Assembly (NCBI GenBank): GCA_039931435.1
Contig: JBDTRY010000016.1
Coordinates: 1 to 37,881, forward strand
Origin: JBDTRY01 sp039931435
Lineage (GTDB): Bacteria; Acidobacteriota; Thermoanaerobaculia; Gp7-AA8
DNA length: 37,881 bases
Reading direction: 5' to 3'
This document shows positions 15,620-22,646 of this stretch, piece by piece. The notes under the pieces are model-generated. The model was given only the letters and a program-made list of their open reading frames with translations. It ran no database searches and was not told the origin of the DNA. Position 1 is the first letter of the stretch. Each line of letters begins with the position of its first letter. Both the position numbers and the translations under genes were made by a program.

Positions 15620-16350
15620 TTCAGCGGACCTTCATCTTCCCAGAACACTCCTTCGCGGCAGAGTGGGACAAAGAGAAATCGATGCGAACCGACGGAGATG
15701 ATGTCGTTTGGCGCGAGGTCGTGGCGCTGGGCGATCTCGCGGCCATTCACGAAGGTGCCGTTCGTGGAGTTCGAGTCCATGAGAATGAAACGCTTCTCCT
15801 CTGGCCTGAATACAAGGTCCGCGTGGTGGCTGGACACGAGTTCGTCCGGCACGTAAATGTCCGACATCCGGTCGCGGCCGAGAACATTGCGACCGACCCG
15901 CACCGGGAACGATTCGCCGCGGACAAGTTTGTTCAGTGCCACCAGCCATCCCACGACGTATCGTCGCGCGGCCGCAACGGCAACAGGACGGGCCATGACC
16001 GAGGTATGGCTGGGGCCGACGAACGATTGCGGGATGGACCGAGGCCGCTCGGGCACGAGGAGATCCGCTCCGAGAGGAACAGGCCGCTCCTCGGGCAGAG
16101 GCGGCACCGCTTCCAGCCGGGAGTGTGGCTGGGACCACACGGCATGCGGCTGGGAGGCGATCGCATGTGGCTGAGACGGAACAGGATGCGGTTGCGATTG
16201 AACGGGGTGCCCTTGCGACTGAAGCGGCTGAAATTGCCCGGAGTGGGCGGTCGAAGGAGCGAACGCGCGCCGCGGCGGAGCAGGGCAGAACGGACAGAGA
16301 TCCCATGTCTCGTCGATCACATGTCCGTTTTCGCAGAGCTTGTCAGCCAT
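15616..16350 (-). CDS. FHA domain protein with Cys-rich N-terminus and SQPH repeats
   Basis: The product has 244 residues. The first 25 hold C-x12-C-x2-C (Cys6, Cys19, Cys22 in CPFC) with His10, a possible small zinc site. Residues 40-78 are a degenerate seven-residue repeat built on SQPH (QSQPHPVPSQPHAIASQPHA and one more unit). A Pro-rich linker follows. The C-terminal FHA domain (about 147-230) has G158-R159, Ser173-Ser174-His175, and Asn197 in STNGTF. It is a cytoplasmic phosphothreonine-binding adaptor with no catalytic domain. The gene is placed between the phosphatase and the kinase-FHA gene. It starts in the TAATG overlap with the small upstream ORF and overlaps the kinase start by ATGA. 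Confidence 0.9.
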   Translation of the reverse strand: MADKLCENGHVIDETWDLCPFCPAPPRRAFAPSTAHSGQFQPLQSQGHPVQSQPHPVPSQPHAIASQPHAVWSQPHSRLEAVPPLPEERPVPLGADLLVPERPRSIPQSFVGPSHTSVMARPVAVAAARRYVVGWLVALNKLVRGESFPVRVGRNVLGRDRMSDIYVPDELVSSHHADLVFRPEEKRFILMDSNSTNGTFVNGREIAQRHDLAPNDIISVGSHRFLFVPLCREGVFWEDEGPLK

Positions 16351-16526
16351 TACGCTTGAAACGCCACTCTCGTGACGATCCTTCCTTCGATACCTCTGAC
16401 CCGGACAGCGCTTTTCAGGGGCAGTTCGATGCTTCGGAGTTGACCAGCCGCCGATCGTTCAGCGGCCGAAGCCGGAATCATCTGCAGGAATTCAGGAAGC
16501 CACCAGTAGACAGGCCGCGGAGACAT
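16350..16526 (-). CDS. Small ORF of 58 residues, possible remnant of a VIT domain
   Basis: An ATG six bases after the phosphatase stop opens a frame whose TAA overlaps the FHA start (TAATG). It is thus tiled exactly between two operon genes. The product begins MSPRPVYWWLPEFLQMIPA and ends IVTRVAFQA. The segment ELPLKSAVRVRGIEGRIVTR resembles the start of VIT domains (vault/inter-alpha-trypsin type), in which a LPL-x-S-V-x-V-x-I pattern precedes a TVTQ-F strand. The frame stops just where that strand should continue, so it may be what is left of a VIT/VWA gene, or an independent small protein. No clear Shine-Dalgarno is seen; reinitiation after the phosphatase is possible. The function is unknown. 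Confidence 0.42.
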   Translation of the reverse strand: MSPRPVYWWLPEFLQMIPASAAERSAAGQLRSIELPLKSAVRVRGIEGRIVTRVAFQA

Positions 16527-16532
16527 GGCCGT

Positions 16533-17627
16533 TCACCGCGGCGTCGCTGATGTGGTATCCGTCGGTGTCGTATCCGTCGGCGCCGTGTCGGTAGCGGTTG
16601 CCGTGATCGGCGAGACCTGACGCTGCCTTGCGGCTTTGTCCTTCTTCTGTTTGTAAACGATGGCGGCGTACACAAGACCGATGACCACGACCATAATCAC
16701 CAGCCATTTGACGAAGCCTCCCTCGCCGTGAGGGATCTCCTTTTTGGCGGGCTTCAGGTCCTCGAAGTCTGCAGCGGTGTACATCACTGCGGCCTCGGGC
16801 TCTCCGCTGTCCTGAACGGGGTCCTCTTCAACTGCGATCTCGTCCACGCGCGCCACAACCACGGTAACGTTGTCGTGTGCGCCTCGTTCGATGGCCCGCT
16901 GTATGAATTCACTGACGGCGTTGTCGATCGGCATCGCTGCCACTTCGAGCATCTCCGGAGCGCGAACCAAGCCGTGAAGTCCGTCGCTGCAGAGGATGAA
17001 TGTGTCGCCAACCTGAATGGGAAAGGGTTCGGAGACATCGACTTCGACGTGTTCCACGACGCCCATGGAACGCTGCAGGACATTCCGTCGAGGGTGCACT
17101 TCCGCTTCCTGGGCGGTGATCAGGCCTTCCCGAACCATGGAAGCCACCAGCGAATGGTCCTGCGTAAGCTGGTGAATTTCCCCGTCGCGGGTCAGATAGA
17201 TTCTCGAGTCTCCGACGTGGGCGAAATAGGCATGGTCATCCTCGATGACCAGAGCCGAGCACGTCGTTCCCATTCCGCGAAGCTCGGGATTGCTCTGCGC
17301 CTCCGCGTAGATGGCAGCGTTGGCCATTTCCAGTGCTGAGCGAAGGGCGGCGGGCGTGTCCTGATAGTTACTGTTCAGGAAGTGAGACTTGATCGTTTCC
17401 CCGGCCATCCTCGACGCCGTCGCGCCGCCGCGATGGCCACCCATGCCGTCAGCAACGACCATCAACCTCCCGCGATGCGGGTGGTCCATCTCCTCCTCGG
17501 GAGAGGTGAGGATTGCGAAATCCTGGTTCTCGGATCTCACCAGACCGACATCGGTCTTCTGGGAGATCCGCACCAGCATCCGCTTCTTTGTAGCGCCCAT
17601 GGCGGCCGCAGCCTGGTCCGTCATCAA
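16533..17627 (-). CDS. PP2C-family Ser/Thr protein phosphatase with C-terminal membrane helix
   Basis: The protein has 364 residues. The PP2C (PPM) catalytic domain covers about 18-262 with the metal-binding residues Asp36 (SENQDFA), Asp60-Gly61 (VADGMGGH), Asp215 (LCSDGLHGL) and Asp252 (HDNVTVVV). One membrane helix at 307-325 follows, then a basic stretch and a Thr/Asp/Pro tail (TDTAPTDTTPTDTT). It should sit at the inner membrane with the catalytic domain inside, removing phosphate from Ser/Thr targets of the neighbouring kinases. It is the first gene of the signalling operon and has a TATAAT-type promoter. A second ATG lies at residue 10; the first ATG pair is used here. Confidence 0.95.
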   Translation of the reverse strand: MMTDQAAAAMGATKKRMLVRISQKTDVGLVRSENQDFAILTSPEEEMDHPHRGRLMVVADGMGGHRGGATASRMAGETIKSHFLNSNYQDTPAALRSALEMANAAIYAEAQSNPELRGMGTTCSALVIEDDHAYFAHVGDSRIYLTRDGEIHQLTQDHSLVASMVREGLITAQEAEVHPRRNVLQRSMGVVEHVEVDVSEPFPIQVGDTFILCSDGLHGLVRAPEMLEVAAMPIDNAVSEFIQRAIERGAHDNVTVVVARVDEIAVEEDPVQDSGEPEAAVMYTAADFEDLKPAKKEIPHGEGGFVKWLVIMVVVIGLVYAAIVYKQKKDKAARQRQVSPITATATDTAPTDTTPTDTTSATPR

Positions 17628-17653
17628 TTTCGCCTTATGTTGGACAGGCGCTC

Positions 17654-17659
17654 ATTATA
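17654..17659 (-). promoter_or_regulatory. -10 element for the phosphatase-led signalling operon
   Basis: A perfect TATAAT lies on the minus strand at 17659-17654, 26 bases before the phosphatase ATG. No good -35 is visible at 16-18 bases upstream. It would yield a leader of about 20 bases containing AAGGCG, a weak ribosome site. Confidence 0.5.
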
Positions 17660-17754
17660 CCGAATCCCCTGTTTCCTCGATGTTTCTACCTGATCAGGCT
17701 GCGGCTTCGACCCTCGTTCCGGTCCTGGCAGGGGACGGCGGCTACGGCCCCCGC

Positions 17755-17760
17755 TATAAT
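17755..17760 (+). promoter_or_regulatory. -10 element for the FHA-GAF-cyclase gene
   Basis: A perfect TATAAT ends ten bases before ATG 17771 (and four bases before ATG 17765). The transcript would begin around 17766-17768, so the gene is probably translated from ATG 17771 with almost no leader. No clear -35 is seen. It faces away from the phosphatase promoter about 100 bases away. Confidence 0.45.
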
Positions 17761-17770
17761 CCTGATGACC

Positions 17771-19414
17771 ATGTCGCAGCTTCAGCTTCAGCGAACCGAC
17801 GGCGGAGCGTCCCGGTTTTTCGACCTTCATGACGGTAGCTCCGTCGGGCGAACGGAAGGGAACGACATCGTCCTGGACCACGCCTCCGTGTCACGCCGCC
17901 ACGCCGTCTTCCAGATTCGAGGGCAGGAGTGGTGGATTCTGGATCTTCAGTCCACGAACGGCCTGAAGCTGAACGGCCAGCCCACCCGGGAAGCCCGGAT
18001 CTACGCTGGTGACAAACTGCTGATCGGATCCGTGACCCTGGAGCTACGGGATGCGCCTCCCGTCACGATCGGCGGGGAGTCGATGTTCGAGGACGGTGGC
18101 ACGGTCGTTCGCAGGATCTCCGATTTCAATCTCGAATTCGGCCTGGACTCGGTTCCTCACGGGGCCACCGTACCGGGAACGAGCGTCGCTCCGGCTTCCG
18201 GCGTGACCCGCGAGAAAATCTTCTCCGTTCTGGTCCAGGTGGCGAAGCTGCTTCTCGAGTCCGAGGAACTGACCGCCGTGCTGAACACGGTCATGGACAT
18301 CATCTTCAAATATCTTCCCGTGGATCGGGGCCTTCTCATTCTTTTCAGCGACGACGGTGAGCCCATCCCCAAGCTGACACGGGTCCGGGCCGGTTCCGAG
18401 CGGGAAGACATTCCCATCTCACGAACGATTCTGAAAATGGTCTCCGAACAGCAGGTGGCTCTGCTCACCTCGAATGCTCTGGAGGATGCGCGCCTGCTTG
18501 GTGGCCAGTCCATAGCCATGCACAGCATCCGCTCCGCGATGTGCGTTCCTCTCTGGGATCGAGGCCGGGTCATCGGCGCCATTCAGGTGGATTCTCCGAT
18601 TCAAATCGGACAGTTTGAAGAGGAAGATCTGGATCTGCTCACCGCGCTGGCAAACTTTGCCGCGGTGGCAATCGAACGTGCCCAGCTTTCGGACCGTATC
18701 GAACACGAGCGAAAAATACGGGAGAAGCTGGAGCGCTATCACTCTCCCGGCGTCGTCGACGAAATCGTCAGGGGCGCGGCCGCTCCAACCGAGGAGGCCG
18801 TTCGCACGGCTGACGTTTCCATTCTCTTCGCCGACATTTCCGGATTCACCACGATCTCCGAGACCAAGCAGCCGGAGGAAGTGGCTGAGTTCCTTTCCCA
18901 CTTTTTTTCGTGCGCCGTCGACGCCATTTTCGCTAACGGAGGAACCCTGGACAAGTTCATCGGGGACGCCGTGATGGCCTTCTTCGGCGCGCCGCTGGCG
19001 CAGGACGATCACGCCGCACGGGCCGTTCGTGCCGGCCTGAAAATGAAACAGCTCGTCGCTCAGTGGAACGAAAACCGCGCCGCTCAAGGACTGGACGCCG
19101 TCAAGATCCGTATCGGAGTGAACAGCGGCCCGGCGGTCGTTGGCAACGTCGGAACGGAGAAGCGAGTGGACTACACGGTGCTGGGAACGTCGGTGAACAT
19201 TGCCAGCCGGATGGAAAGCGGAGTGGCCCTTCCCGGTCAACTCGTCGTGGCCCAGCCCACGCTGGACCGCATCGGACAGAGCTTCCGGGTTGTTTCACTG
19301 GGAGACTTCGCCCTCAAGGGTCTCCAGCAACGTATGCCGGTCTATGAGGTCCTGGAGGAACTGACCGGGGCCGCCCCTGTCAGCGATAACCCCGCCAAGA
19401 TCGCCGGCCCGTGA
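17771..19414 (+). CDS. FHA-GAF-adenylate/guanylate cyclase (class III)
   Basis: From ATG 17771 the product has 547 residues (an ATG two codons earlier is possible). FHA domain at about 5-95: G26-R27, Ser41, His44 in SRRHA, Asn63 in STNG. GAF domain at about 155-305 (LDTVM-like LNTVMDIIF, RSAMCVPLWDRGRVIGAIQVDS). A short coiled linker leads to a class III cyclase domain at about 345-530: metal-binding Asp355 (FADISGFT) and Asp399 (LDKFIGDAVMAFFG), purine-contacting Lys395 and Thr469 (DYTVLGTSVNIASR), Asn476 and Arg480. It would make cAMP (Lys/Thr pair) under control of a phosphothreonine ligand and a small molecule. It overlaps thiD by GTGA and is divergent from the kinase/phosphatase operon. 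Confidence 0.94.
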   Translation: MSQLQLQRTDGGASRFFDLHDGSSVGRTEGNDIVLDHASVSRRHAVFQIRGQEWWILDLQSTNGLKLNGQPTREARIYAGDKLLIGSVTLELRDAPPVTIGGESMFEDGGTVVRRISDFNLEFGLDSVPHGATVPGTSVAPASGVTREKIFSVLVQVAKLLLESEELTAVLNTVMDIIFKYLPVDRGLLILFSDDGEPIPKLTRVRAGSEREDIPISRTILKMVSEQQVALLTSNALEDARLLGGQSIAMHSIRSAMCVPLWDRGRVIGAIQVDSPIQIGQFEEEDLDLLTALANFAAVAIERAQLSDRIEHERKIREKLERYHSPGVVDEIVRGAAAPTEEAVRTADVSILFADISGFTTISETKQPEEVAEFLSHFFSCAVDAIFANGGTLDKFIGDAVMAFFGAPLAQDDHAARAVRAGLKMKQLVAQWNENRAAQGLDAVKIRIGVNSGPAVVGNVGTEKRVDYTVLGTSVNIASRMESGVALPGQLVVAQPTLDRIGQSFRVVSLGDFALKGLQQRMPVYEVLEELTGAAPVSDNPAKIAGP

Positions 19415-20244
19415 CGAGAGCCTGCGTACTGACGATTGCCGGAAGCGACTCCGGTGGCGGTGCCGGTGTTCAGGCCGATCTGAAGGCCTTCGTCGCATAT
19501 GGCGTTCACGGCGCCAGCGCCATCACCGCGGTAACGGCTCAGAACAGTCGGCAGGTAACGGATGTATTCGCCCTGCCCGAGAGTTCGCTTGAGGCACAGA
19601 TCGACGCCGTTTTTTCTGATCTCCGGCCGGACACGGTGAAGATCGGAATGCTCTCCACCGCCTCGATCGTGCGACTGGTTGCTCGTAAGCTGCGGGAGTT
19701 CGAACCTGCCTGCATTGTGCTCGATCCGGTCATGATTGCCTCGACTGGGGCCCGGCTCCTGGAAGAGGACGCCGTGGATGCGTTGCGGTCCGAGCTTCTG
19801 CCGCTGGCTACCATCGTCACGCCGAACTGGCTGGAGGCTGGCGAACTGATCAACGCTTTTCCTCGCGGCCTCGAGGACATCGAGCGGATCGTGATCTCGC
19901 TGCAGCGTCTGGGGGTCCGGAGTATGTTGATCAAGGGAGGCCACCTCGAAGGCGCCGAGGTCATCGATACTCTGCACCATGAGGGAACCTACACGCAGTT
20001 CACGCACCCCAGAATTGCCGGGGCTGACGGACATGGCACCGGCTGTGCCCTCTCGTCCAGTGTCGCCGCCGGCCTCGCTCTGGGCATGGAAATGAACGAT
20101 GCCTGCGGTCTGGCAGTCGAATTCGTAGTCAGGGCTCTCCAGGAGCGTTACGCAGTGGGAGGCTCCCGAGAGGCATTTCTGAACCTCTCCGAGCAGAACC
20201 TGATGAGGGCTCGATCGTCCTCTATATCGTGGAAGCCGCAGTGA
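19411..20244 (+). CDS. thiD: Hydroxymethylpyrimidine / phosphomethylpyrimidine kinase
   Basis: This 277-residue ribokinase-fold enzyme begins TIAGSDSGGGAGVQADLKAF and contains AVTAQNSRQV, VKIGMLST, VLDPVMIASTGARLL, VTPNWLEAGEL and the C-terminal anion-hole segment ADGHGTGCALSS. These are the standard ThiD signatures. It phosphorylates HMP and HMP-P in thiamine synthesis, the step after ThiC, which is encoded 2.4 kb downstream on the same strand. It starts with GTG in a four-base overlap with the cyclase stop (GTGA, 19411-19414) and overlaps lepB the same way. Unlike thiC it has no TPP riboswitch of its own, so it is expressed with the cyclase. Confidence 0.95.
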   Translation: MTRACVLTIAGSDSGGGAGVQADLKAFVAYGVHGASAITAVTAQNSRQVTDVFALPESSLEAQIDAVFSDLRPDTVKIGMLSTASIVRLVARKLREFEPACIVLDPVMIASTGARLLEEDAVDALRSELLPLATIVTPNWLEAGELINAFPRGLEDIERIVISLQRLGVRSMLIKGGHLEGAEVIDTLHHEGTYTQFTHPRIAGADGHGTGCALSSSVAAGLALGMEMNDACGLAVEFVVRALQERYAVGGSREAFLNLSEQNLMRARSSSISWKPQ

Positions 20245-20861
20245 ACAAGAACCTCAGAGGGACGTTCCGGTTCGTGCAACCGGTGGCCATGGCGATCGTG
20301 GCCGCCCTCCTCATTCGCGCGACGATCCTGCAGACCTTTTCGATTCCGTCGAACTCGATGTGGCCAGCACTGCAGACGGGCGACCACATCGTGGTCACGC
20401 CGTACGGTTCCGTAGCGGGCAGCCAGGTTCCCCGCCGCGGTGATGTGATCGTCTTCCGGGGTGCCGGGGACGACAGAAACTTTTACGTAAAACGCATCGT
20501 CGCCCTGCCCGGAGAGGAGATCAGAATCGACGGGCCGAGCCTGTTCATTAATGGACACATCCTTCCCGAGAGCTACCTTCCGCGCCATTACGACAACGGA
20601 TTTGTGATGCCCAGAGTCCTTCGCCAGGGCGAATACTTCGTCATGGGCGACTGCCGCAACGACTCCATCGACAGCCGGGACTGGGGACCGGTCGCTGGAG
20701 AGCGAGTGGTAGGGCAGGCGCGGCTGATTTTCTGGTCCTCAAGTGATGGATCCTCCGATTTCCAACAGGCCATCGCCGCGCCGGGACGCGGGCGACATCC
20801 CTCCGTTCCGCTGGCCGTTCACTGGAGCAGGCTTTTCAGGCTCATTCACGGCGCGCATTGA
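20241..20861 (+). CDS. lepB: Signal peptidase I
   Basis: The start chosen is GTG 20241. It overlaps the thiD stop (GTGA) and has GGAAG five bases upstream; a GTG at 20229 is the alternative. The product has 206 residues. One membrane anchor (about 10-32) is followed by the catalytic Ser39 in SIPSNSMWPALQTGD, the general base Lys84 in FYVKRIVALPGEE, and the MGDCRNDSIDSRDWGPV box. It cleaves signal peptides of exported proteins on the outer face of the inner membrane. A Pro/Arg-rich tail of about 25 residues follows the conserved domain. Its place in a thiamine/cyclase operon is incidental as far as I can tell. Confidence 0.95.
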   Translation: MNKNLRGTFRFVQPVAMAIVAALLIRATILQTFSIPSNSMWPALQTGDHIVVTPYGSVAGSQVPRRGDVIVFRGAGDDRNFYVKRIVALPGEEIRIDGPSLFINGHILPESYLPRHYDNGFVMPRVLRQGEYFVMGDCRNDSIDSRDWGPVAGERVVGQARLIFWSSSDGSSDFQQAIAAPGRGRHPSVPLAVHWSRLFRLIHGAH

Positions 20862-20913
20862 CTTATCGGGCCGAAGTTCTCACAATTTTCGAATCGGTCC
20901 ATTAGGAGATTCA

Positions 20914-21276
20914 ATGCGAAGCAAGCGAAGCGAGCAGGGGGAGGGTCAGCTCGGCTGCATCCTCGGTTTGATCATTCTGGCAGCGGCCGTGTACGTTGCC
21001 TTCAAACTCGTTCCCGTGAAAATGGATGCGGCGGACATGCGCAGGACGATTACCGACCAGGCTCGCTCGGCGGGAATGATGACCGACGAGAGGATCCGCA
21101 AAACCATCATGGTCAGGGCCATGGACCTGGACGTTCCTCTCGACGAAAAGAATCTCATCATCCGGCGCAGCAACAATGAAATTTCTATCGAAGCCAGCTA
21201 CACAGTTCCAGTAAAATTTCCGGGCTACGTTTTCTATTGGAAATTCAATCCTTCAGCGGAGAATCCCATATTCTGA
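20914..21276 (+). CDS. Small membrane-anchored protein (DUF4845-like)
   Basis: A 120-residue protein with a strong ribosome site (AGGAGA, about five bases before ATG 20914). Residues 12-33 (QLGCILGLIILAAAVYVAFK) form one membrane helix or uncleaved signal anchor. The rest is a soluble extracytoplasmic domain (VKMDAADMRRTITDQARSAG, then EISIEASYTVPV). The order helix, LVPVKMD, short alpha/beta domain resembles DUF4845, small proteins often found near lepB. The role is unknown. The frame was chosen over a longer in-frame GTG upstream at 20743, which overlaps lepB coding sequence and lacks a ribosome site. It is followed with overlap by the beta-propeller gene. Confidence 0.75.
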   Translation: MRSKRSEQGEGQLGCILGLIILAAAVYVAFKLVPVKMDAADMRRTITDQARSAGMMTDERIRKTIMVRAMDLDVPLDEKNLIIRRSNNEISIEASYTVPVKFPGYVFYWKFNPSAENPIF

Positions 21277-22271
21277 CATCGCGCAGTTCCATACGTTTCC
21301 GGGCCATTCTGAACATCATCGTAGTTGCGTTCACCAGCCTGGCAGCCGGCGCCGAGCCGCCGAACATTCGCCACTATCTGATTCCTTTTCCCACGGCCGG
21401 ACCCACTGGCATCGTCGCTGGTCCTGACGGTGCCGTGTGGTTTACGGAGGCGGAAGGCGATGCCATCGGCCGCCTCGATCGTGCCTCCGGCGAAATCACT
21501 GAATTCAAGTTGCCGGAAACTGGATCCTGGCCCAGCGGAATTACGGAGGGTCCTGACGGCGCCCTCTGGTTCACGGAGATGAACTCTTCACGAATCGGGC
21601 GCATCACCACGGCCGGGGTTATCAAAGAGTTTCCGCTGAAGAGCGGAAGTGCTCCGGTTCGAATCGTTACAGGCCCTGACGGAGCGGTATGGTTCACAGA
21701 ATTCCGCAGCGCGCGCCTCGGGCGGATCACGACCTCCGGCGTCATTACCGAATTCGACACAGGCATCGACAACTCGGCGCCGTTTGCACTGGCCGCCGGG
21801 AAGAGTTCGCTGTGGTTCACGCTGGTCAACGCCGACAAAATCGGGAACCTCGATATGAACGGGAAGATGACACTCGTCGATACTCCCCGGCCCGGGGGGT
21901 CTCCGAGCGGCATTGCCATCGATACTTCTGGAACTATCTGGTTCACCGAGCAGGAAGAGAATCGCGTGGGAAAGTTGCTCCCGAATGGCAAGGCCCGGGA
22001 TTTCGAGATTCCCACGCCTTACGGCTATCCATTCGAGATCGCTGCCTCGCCGGACGGCACGCTCTGGTTTTCAGAGTATTACCGTCACCGGATCGGACAT
22101 GTAGCCACAGACGGTTCCATGACCGACTTCGAGCTCGATAACTCCGATGCCCATCCCTCGGGCCTCTGGGTGGACGCCGATGGATCGCTCTGGTTCACCG
22201 AGTACCTGGGAAATGCCATCGGCCACTATGTACCGGCCGCACGGGTGCGGCCGGTGTCGCGGCCGCATTAA
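21237..22271 (+). CDS. Secreted seven-repeat beta-propeller, virginiamycin B lyase (Vgb)-like
   Basis: The frame encodes a signal peptide followed by about seven WFTE-type repeats (GPDGAVWFTE, GPDGALWFTE, IDTSGTIWFTE, SPDGTLWFSE and others), each about 42 residues and ending in an IGR/ITEF strand. This is the streptogramin lyase/NHL-type propeller. True Vgb enzymes need particular His and Glu residues that I cannot align reliably, so lyase activity is not claimed. The start is unclear. TTG 21237 gives a long charged leader without a ribosome site. CTG 21273, in a CTGA overlap with the upstream stop and with GGAG 11 bases before it, gives an ideal signal peptide. The last residues are encoded by a GC-rich palindromic repeat. 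Confidence 0.82.
   Translation: MEIQSFSGESHILTSRSSIRFRAILNIIVVAFTSLAAGAEPPNIRHYLIPFPTAGPTGIVAGPDGAVWFTEAEGDAIGRLDRASGEITEFKLPETGSWPSGITEGPDGALWFTEMNSSRIGRITTAGVIKEFPLKSGSAPVRIVTGPDGAVWFTEFRSARLGRITTSGVITEFDTGIDNSAPFALAAGKSSLWFTLVNADKIGNLDMNGKMTLVDTPRPGGSPSGIAIDTSGTIWFTEQEENRVGKLLPNGKARDFEIPTPYGYPFEIAASPDGTLWFSEYYRHRIGHVATDGSMTDFELDNSDAHPSGLWVDADGSLWFTEYLGNAIGHYVPAARVRPVSRPH
22232..22255. repeat. Perfect 10-bp GC-rich palindrome at the 3' end of the propeller gene
   Basis: ACCGGCCGCA (22232-22241) and TGCGGCCGGT (22246-22255) form a perfect inverted repeat with loop CGGG. Its sequence is nearly the same as the arm of the inverted-repeat element at 26099-26121. It lies inside the coding sequence and encodes the tail PAARVRPV. 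A related GTAGGGCCGCGCGGCG lies downstream near 22368-22383. There is no T-run, so it is not a classical terminator. Confidence 0.7.
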
Positions 22272-22480
22272 ACGGGAAGCGCCATGCCTTTTCCGTGCGG
22301 ATGAATGGATCACGAGGCAAAGCTTGAACACAGGGCCGCCACACAGTTGACCTCTGCCCTCCCCTGGTAGGGCCGCGCGGCGAGCAGTCCTGCGAAGGCC
22401 GATTCGGCGCGAAGCGATCGGTCTGATGGCTTCTGCGCTGCTTGACGGAGCAGCGCGGACGGAACAGACTAGCAATGGAA
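22272..22480. other. Leader region between the propeller gene and the TPP riboswitch
   Basis: No gene is seen. A copy of the GTAGGGCCGC repeat lies around 22368-22383. A seven-bp hairpin GCGCTGC/GCAGCGC (22435-22441 and 22450-22456) precedes the riboswitch. TTGACC near 22347 and TTGACG at 22442 are -35-like but neither has a matching -10, so the thiC promoter is not placed. Confidence 0.4.
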
Positions 22481-22553
22481 GCCTGGGGGTGGCCGGAAGG
22501 CCTGAGATCATACCCTTGGAACCTGATCCGGTTTGCACCGGCGTAGGAAAGGC
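22481..22553 (+). ncRNA. TPP riboswitch (THI element) upstream of thiC
   Basis: The conserved THI segments are in order: GGGGGTGGCC, CTGAGATCATACCC (22502-22515), TTGGAACCTGATCCGGTT (22516-22533), GCACCGGCGTAGGAAA (22535-22550). GCCT (22481-22484) can pair with AGGC (22550-22553) as a short P1. TPP binding would lower thiC expression. About 94 bases separate the aptamer from the thiC ATG. No terminator with a T-run is seen there, so control is probably at ribosome access. Confidence 0.96.
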
Positions 22554-22646
22554 GATCGACGACTTCCGGCTGTCAGTTCGTTAACGGAAAGTGACGGTCA
22601 ATGCCGCTCCCTGGGCTTCATGCTGCTGTCGAAAGAGGAGAGGCTC

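Noticed and set aside
12454..15856. Long plus-strand frames (468 and 481 codons)
   Set aside because: They are shadows of the two kinase genes on the minus strand, with no ribosome sites and no recognisable domain.
21237..22271. Antibiotic-inactivating streptogramin lyase
   Set aside because: The propeller repeats fit, but the catalytic His/Glu set could not be placed, so resistance is not claimed.
22533..22646. N-terminal extension of ThiC from GTG 22533
   Set aside because: It would be translated from inside the TPP riboswitch. ATG 22647 has a strong ribosome site and fits the family start.
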